Source: Paenibacillus camelliae
GTDB taxonomy: Bacteria; Bacillota; Bacilli; Paenibacillales; Paenibacillaceae
NCBI RefSeq assembly: GCF_023715345.1
Contig: NZ_JAMBNY010000001.1
Span: 434,001-498,000, forward strand
Direction: 5' to 3'
Length of the DNA stretch: 64,000 nucleotides
Shown here: piece by piece, positions 60,468-64,000 of the stretch
Layout: every line of letters starts with the position of its first letter
How positions within the stretch are numbered: position 1 is the first letter of the stretch
Notes under the pieces: model-generated
Database searches by the model: none
Told to the model about the DNA's origin: nothing
Seen by the model: only the letters and a program-made list of their open reading frames with translations
Position numbers and translations under genes: made by a program

Positions 60468-61514
60468 ATGAATTTAAATGAACTGAAGAAGCTTGCCGAT
60501 ACTTTGGACGATAACGGTAAGCAGGAGCTTATCTATTTCTTGCAGTCACGAACCAAGGGCATGTCGGCTCCTGTAAGAGCAATTGATGAGATACAAGAGC
60601 AGAAGCACAAAGATGGGCTTGTTTGCCCACATTGCAAAAACCATTCTGTTGTGCGATTTGGGAAATACGCTGTAATAACCCGCACTGGAGAGGTTAAACG
60701 TCAACGTTACCGTTGTAAGTCCTGTCGCCAAACGTTCAATGACCTTACGAACACCCCTCTGCAACAAACGAGGCGACCTAATATGTGGGTTCGTTTTATT
60801 GAATGCATGATTGAGGGCTTTTCTCTGAGAAAATGTGCAGAGCAGTTAAACGATGAAGTCACGCATGTCACATTGTTTTACTGGCGGCATAAGATTCTCG
60901 CCGCTATTAAGCAAATACCAACTGAAGTGTTCCAAGGTATCGTCGAAATGGACGAAACCAATTTTCTATTCTCTGAAAAAGGCAAGCGTAATATAGTTGA
61001 ACGTAAGCCTCGAAAACGTGGTGGTAAATCCAAATATCGTGACATAAGCAACGACCAGGTTTGCGTCCTCGTAGCCCGTGACCGTCAGAAGATGACCTAC
61101 TCTGGCGTTCTTGGACGTGGGCGTATTCAGACAACGAAGTTGGATGAAGCAATTGGCGAACATCTTTCCGACTCAAATGTTCTTTGTACCGATTCGTGGA
61201 GAGCATTCAGTTCGTACGCAAATACGAAAGGCTTAGCTCATTACCGTTTCAAGTCCGATGGTAAACAGCGTGTGAAGGGCGTGTACCATATCCAAAACGT
61301 AAACAGCTATCACAGCCGCTTAAAGAAATGGATGGACCGCTTTAACGGTGTTGCAACCAAATATTTGCAACATTATTTGGCATGGTTTCGTTTTATAGAC
61401 AGCAAGGAATACGAGAATACCGCATCGAATAAGAAAAATATGTTGGTCAAATCGTGCCTGTTTTCTGTGACCGATACGTACGCCAAACTTCGGCTTTCAG
61501 CTTATTCTTGTTAA
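60468..61514 (+). CDS. IS1595 family transposase
   Basis: 348 residues from ATG at 60468. The frame also has an ATG at 60432, but that would precede the expected transcription start near 60437. A zinc ribbon at the N terminus (CPHCKN and CKSCRQTF), then a helix-turn-helix region (MWVRFIECMIEGFSLRKCAEQL) and the DDE-type catalytic domain (IVEMDETNFLFSEKGKR, VLCTDSWRAFSSYA, HIQNVNSYHSRLKKWM) are present. No frameshift or stop, so it is probably active. The likely operator for LexA lies in its promoter. Confidence 0.9.
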   Translation: MNLNELKKLADTLDDNGKQELIYFLQSRTKGMSAPVRAIDEIQEQKHKDGLVCPHCKNHSVVRFGKYAVITRTGEVKRQRYRCKSCRQTFNDLTNTPLQQTRRPNMWVRFIECMIEGFSLRKCAEQLNDEVTHVTLFYWRHKILAAIKQIPTEVFQGIVEMDETNFLFSEKGKRNIVERKPRKRGGKSKYRDISNDQVCVLVARDRQKMTYSGVLGRGRIQTTKLDEAIGEHLSDSNVLCTDSWRAFSSYANTKGLAHYRFKSDGKQRVKGVYHIQNVNSYHSRLKKWMDRFNGVATKYLQHYLAWFRFIDSKEYENTASNKKNMLVKSCLFSVTDTYAKLRLSAYSC

Positions 61515-61603
61515 TCTAACGGGAGTTTAGTGAAATATCATTTGTAACATAAGAAAGGCGATTCTGCGTTTTAATACATAATCGCTATACAGGAGGGATT
61601 TCA

Positions 61604-62182
61604 TTGAGATTCAAAATTATGACTTTGTTAATTTGTATATTAGCTTTATCCGCTTGTGCATCTAAAGCTGAGATATCAATAGATTCCGAAGTAAACAGTG
61701 GTTCGTCTTCGCAACCTGATTTAACTCAAGATAAAAGCTTTAATGATGGATTTGTAGGATTTGTGGTAAAGAAAGAAAATAATCAAGTTCTTGTCACAAA
61801 CCCAAATGTTCAAGACTTCAGTGCGAACGGTGGGGAAAAACACTATTATTCGGCTTCTTGGTATTCGAATGTCCCCTCCAACATCGAGATTGGTCAGAAA
61901 GTGGAAGTATGGGTCGCTGATGGTGCTAAGACAACTCAATATCCAGGTAGTGATACAGCAGTGGGTTTTGCAGTTATTCAGACTCCACAACCAAATGGAG
62001 CCAATTTAACCGAAGAAGATGCTATCCGAAAAGCCCTTGCTTCAAAGGAAGTAGCGGCGGCAAATTATTCATATCCAGTTATAAAAGAAGTGAAATATGA
62101 CGTATCTAAATCTCGTTGGACGATTTTTATAACACAGATGGGCGATGAAAAAGTATTGGAGATAATGGTTGAGGATAAGTAG
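61604..62182 (+). CDS. DUF3221-like lipoprotein, passenger of the IS element
   Basis: 192 residues from TTG at 61604-61606, with AGGAGGG 6-7 bases before it. The lipobox LSAC gives lipidated Cys18. A Ser/Asp-rich linker follows, then a small beta-domain of DUF3221 type (GFVGFVVKKENNQVLVTNP, EIGQKVEVWVADGA, DTAVGFAVIQ) and a C-terminal helix-strand module (EEDAIRKALASKEV, KSRWTIFITQMGDEKVLEIMVED). The function is unknown. It lies wholly inside the inverted repeats, so it moves with the IS. It could be a fitness or envelope-stress cargo; nothing in the sequence proves that. Confidence 0.8.
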   Translation: MRFKIMTLLICILALSACASKAEISIDSEVNSGSSSQPDLTQDKSFNDGFVGFVVKKENNQVLVTNPNVQDFSANGGEKHYYSASWYSNVPSNIEIGQKVEVWVADGAKTTQYPGSDTAVGFAVIQTPQPNGANLTEEDAIRKALASKEVAAANYSYPVIKEVKYDVSKSRWTIFITQMGDEKVLEIMVEDK

Positions 62183-62227
62183 AATCAATAAGGGCAATTT
62201 TTATTAACAGTAAACGATAGCTCAATT

Positions 62228-62256
62228 AACCGCCTTTTCACAAAGGCGGTTTTCTT
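62228..62256 (+). terminator. Terminator after the passenger gene
   Basis: AACCGCCTTT, loop TCAC, AAAGGCGGTT then TTCTT. It sits inside the right end of the IS and keeps passenger transcripts from leaving the element. Confidence 0.88.
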
Positions 62257-62314
62257 ATGGTCATAAATCAACATTAGAATTTAACATAGCCTAATTTTTA
62301 AATGAACCCCTCAT

Positions 62315-62812
62315 TTATGAAATCGTAAGCTCCATTATATAATCGTCCATCACATAACCATTGCCAATATCCGCTACCTGCTCGTTCACAATGTCGAAGC
62401 CAATTCGCTCATACATGGCAATAGAGGATGCATTGTGACGATTCACAGTTAACCAGATCTTGCAAAGCTGGCGTTCAGCCGCCATTTTAGTAATGAGCTG
62501 CAGCGCTGCTTTACCGAAGCCTTGACCTCTCGCTTCCTTCTTAATATACAGCTTGCTTAAAAATAGAGACTCTCCCTCCTGCTTAACAGCTGCATATCCT
62601 ACTATATTTCTTTCTTGCTGGATGAAAAAATAATGATAGCCTTGCTTAAGCTGCTCAGTTATCGCCTGTACCGATTGAAATCGATCAAGCATATAATCTA
62701 TTTGCTGCTGGGATAATAAACGAATATAGTATTCATTCCAAATCTCATATGCGAGCCGCGCAAGCTTATGTATTTGTTCCTCCGTCTTTGTAGTTATTAG
62801 TTTAATATCCAT
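62315..62812 (-). CDS. GNAT family N-acetyltransferase
   Basis: 165 residues. The acetyl-CoA-binding motif is LYIKKEARGQGFGKAALQ (RGQGFG fits the RxxGxG/A loop), and motif B is HNASSIAMYERIGF. The C terminus GYVMDDYIMELTI is typical of the PaiA/spermidine-type and related amine acetyltransferases. The substrate is uncertain. AGGAG lies 9 bases before the ATG. Its stop is only 23 bp from the IS right end, and no terminator for it is visible. Confidence 0.88.
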   Translation of the reverse strand: MDIKLITTKTEEQIHKLARLAYEIWNEYYIRLLSQQQIDYMLDRFQSVQAITEQLKQGYHYFFIQQERNIVGYAAVKQEGESLFLSKLYIKKEARGQGFGKAALQLITKMAAERQLCKIWLTVNRHNASSIAMYERIGFDIVNEQVADIGNGYVMDDYIMELTIS

Positions 62813-62880
62813 GCACGATCACTCCTATTAACAGTTTATAGCATTATAACGAAATGCTAAAGGATCGACAATAGCACAAC

Positions 62881-62908
62881 AATGCCTGCCGGCTACCCGA
62901 CAGGCATT
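62881..62908 (-). terminator. Terminator after acsA
   Basis: AATGCCTGCCGG, loop, CCGACAGGCATT: a strong GC-rich stem with one bulge, 30 bp after the acsA stop codon. T-richness on the minus side is weak. Confidence 0.65.
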
Positions 62909-62938
62909 GTGTCTGTAAGTTATTATGATTGCTTGTTA

Positions 62939-64000
62939 TTAATCCTCAATGGAGGAGAGATCACCTGTAGGCAGATTCAGCTCCCATGCTTTCAGCACTC
63001 GACGCATAATTTTTCCACTGCGCGTTTTAGGTAGCTTTTCCTTAAACTCAATCTCTCTAGGTGCAGCGTGAGCTGATAATCCCACCTTAACAAATTGCTT
63101 GATCTCCTTCTCTAGCTCTTCCGTAGGCTCATAGCCGTCACGAAGCGCAATAAAAGCTTTAATGATTTCCCCGCGTACTGGGTCAGGTTTACCGATGACA
63201 CCCGCCTCAGCGACCGCAGGATGCTCGACAAGCTTAGATTCTACCTCGAATGGGCCTACGCGCTCTCCAGATGTGTTGATGACATCATCTACTCTACCCT
63301 GAAACCAGAAATATCCGTCCTCATCGTAGTAAGCCGAATCTCCGGATACATACCAGCCCTGAATTCTAAAGTACTCTGCATACTTCGCATCATTGTTCCA
63401 TACTTTGCGCATCATCGATGGCCAGCCTGTTTTGATTGCGAGGTTACCCATACGATATGGAGGAAGCTCATTACCTTGATCATCAAGAATCGTTGCTTCT
63501 ACTCCTGGTATTGGTTTACCCATCGAGCCAGGTTTAATATCCATGCTTGGATAGTTGCAAATTAATTGTGCTCCTGTCTCCGTCATCCACCACGTATCAT
63601 GAATGCGCTGATTGTATACTTTCATTCCCCAGCGAACTACCTCTGGATTAAGCGGTTCACCAACACTTAGCACATGTCGCAGGCTGCTCAGATCATACTG
63701 CTTTACTACGTCGTCCCCTGCGCCCATCAGCATGCGAAAAGCAGTAGGTGCACTATACCATACGGTAACACCATACTTCTGTATCACACGATACCAATCA
63801 TCAGGACTAAATCGTCCACCTCGTACAACATTGGTCGCACCGTTGAGCCATGGAGCGAAGATGCCATATGCGGTTCCAGTTACCCACCCAGGATCTGCCG
63901 TACACCAAAATACGTCATCCTTCTTCAAATCCAATACGATTTGTCCGGTATACAGCTGCTGCACCATGACATTGTGTACGTGGTAAATGCCTTTCGGCTT
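62939..64000 (-). CDS. acsA: Acetyl-coenzyme A synthetase, 3' part (partial)
   Basis: The visible 353 codons run to the window edge. The first ones ([12 protein letters not shown]) continue the AMP-binding P-loop TSGTTGKPKG, so the true start is outside. Seen: [34 protein letters not shown], the ATP-binding [26 protein letters not shown], and the C-terminal [15 protein letters not shown] with the regulatory Lys that can be acetylated in this family. It activates acetate to acetyl-CoA. About 220 N-terminal residues are missing. Confidence 0.94.
   Translation of the reverse strand, partial: KPKGIYHVHNVMVQQLYTGQIVLDLKKDDVFWCTADPGWVTGTAYGIFAPWLNGATNVVRGGRFSPDDWYRVIQKYGVTVWYSAPTAFRMLMGAGDDVVKQYDLSSLRHVLSVGEPLNPEVVRWGMKVYNQRIHDTWWMTETGAQLICNYPSMDIKPGSMGKPIPGVEATILDDQGNELPPYRMGNLAIKTGWPSMMRKVWNNDAKYAEYFRIQGWYVSGDSAYYDEDGYFWFQGRVDDVINTSGERVGPFEVESKLVEHPAVAEAGVIGKPDPVRGEIIKAFIALRDGYEPTEELEKEIKQFVKVGLSAHAAPREIEFKEKLPKTRSGKIMRRVLKAWELNLPTGDLSSIED

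Larger units (their letters stand above)
60375..62291 (+). mobile_element. IS1595-type insertion element with a passenger gene
   Basis: A 1917-bp element. The terminal inverted repeats both begin GGCTATGTTAAA and then share AATGTTGAT after a 4-base mismatched block (21 of 25 positions). The left one is 60375-60399 and the right one 62267-62291 (inverted). TAATTTT flanks both ends directly (60368-60374 and 62292-62298), a 7-bp target duplication; IS1595 members usually make 8 bp. The element holds a transposase gene and, downstream on the same strand, a lipoprotein gene with its own terminator. It is inserted in the T tract of the PBP terminator. Passenger genes are known in the IS1595 family. 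It looks complete, with an intact transposase. Confidence 0.88.

Overview
The window reads as a chromosomal segment of a spore-forming, low- to mid-GC member of the Firmicutes, most likely Paenibacillaceae (Paenibacillus or Cohnella type). The reasons are the Bacillus-like ylo gene order (remA-gmk-rpoZ-coaBC-priA-def-fmt-rsmB-rlmN-prpC-prkC-rsgA-rpe-spoVM, with rpmB, yloU and yloV), the sporulation genes spoVM and spoVIF, the y-genes ylbF, ylbG, ylaN and yugN, strong AGGAGG ribosome binding sites, and a YesM/YesN-type two-component system beside sugar-binding proteins, which is typical of Paenibacillus. No rRNA, tRNA or CRISPR array was seen.

Layout. 1-7.9 kb: a carbohydrate-uptake module on the minus strand (lipoprotein solute-binding protein, YesM-like kinase, YesN-like regulator, terminator, then a large membrane-anchored binding protein; another gene starts at the very edge). 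8-13.5 kb: spoVIF, recG, degV, yloV(fakA) and yloU. 13.7 kb: rpmB, convergent with spoVM and a small membrane protein. 14.5-15.2 kb: four tandem copies of a structured repeat. 15.3-29.6 kb: the ylo housekeeping run (translation quality control, Ser/Thr phospho-signalling, CoA and replication-restart genes). 29.8-36 kb: yitJ-like, dapF, three more copies of a diverged form of the same structured repeat on the opposite strand, and a SERCA-type ATPase; rqcH runs divergently. 38-44.3 kb: a PHP phosphoesterase, a LysR regulator, ylbG, ylbF and a bacterial XPB helicase with its companion. 44.4-57 kb: a catalytically dead nuclease-fold lipoprotein, an M20 amidohydrolase, yugN, ftsW, a second Asp23 protein, ylaN, an HPr-like protein without the phosphorylatable His, an M29 aminopeptidase, a lipoprotein, a GAF-GGDEF protein, rpsD with a structured leader, and floT/nfeD. 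57-64 kb: a class A penicillin-binding protein, a complete IS1595-type element carrying a lipoprotein passenger, a GNAT acetyltransferase and the 3' part of acsA.

The two most unusual things are these. First, there is a repeat family at two loci 17 kb apart. It shares conserved single-stranded blocks, but its helices change in a compensatory way from copy to copy, which is the signature of a structured RNA (or of a mobile element built around one). Second, the IS1595-type element has matched terminal inverted repeats and a 7-bp target duplication, encloses a DUF3221-like lipoprotein gene, and has a 13/14 match to the Bacillus LexA box between the likely -35 and -10 of its transposase promoter. 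This suggests transposition under SOS control.
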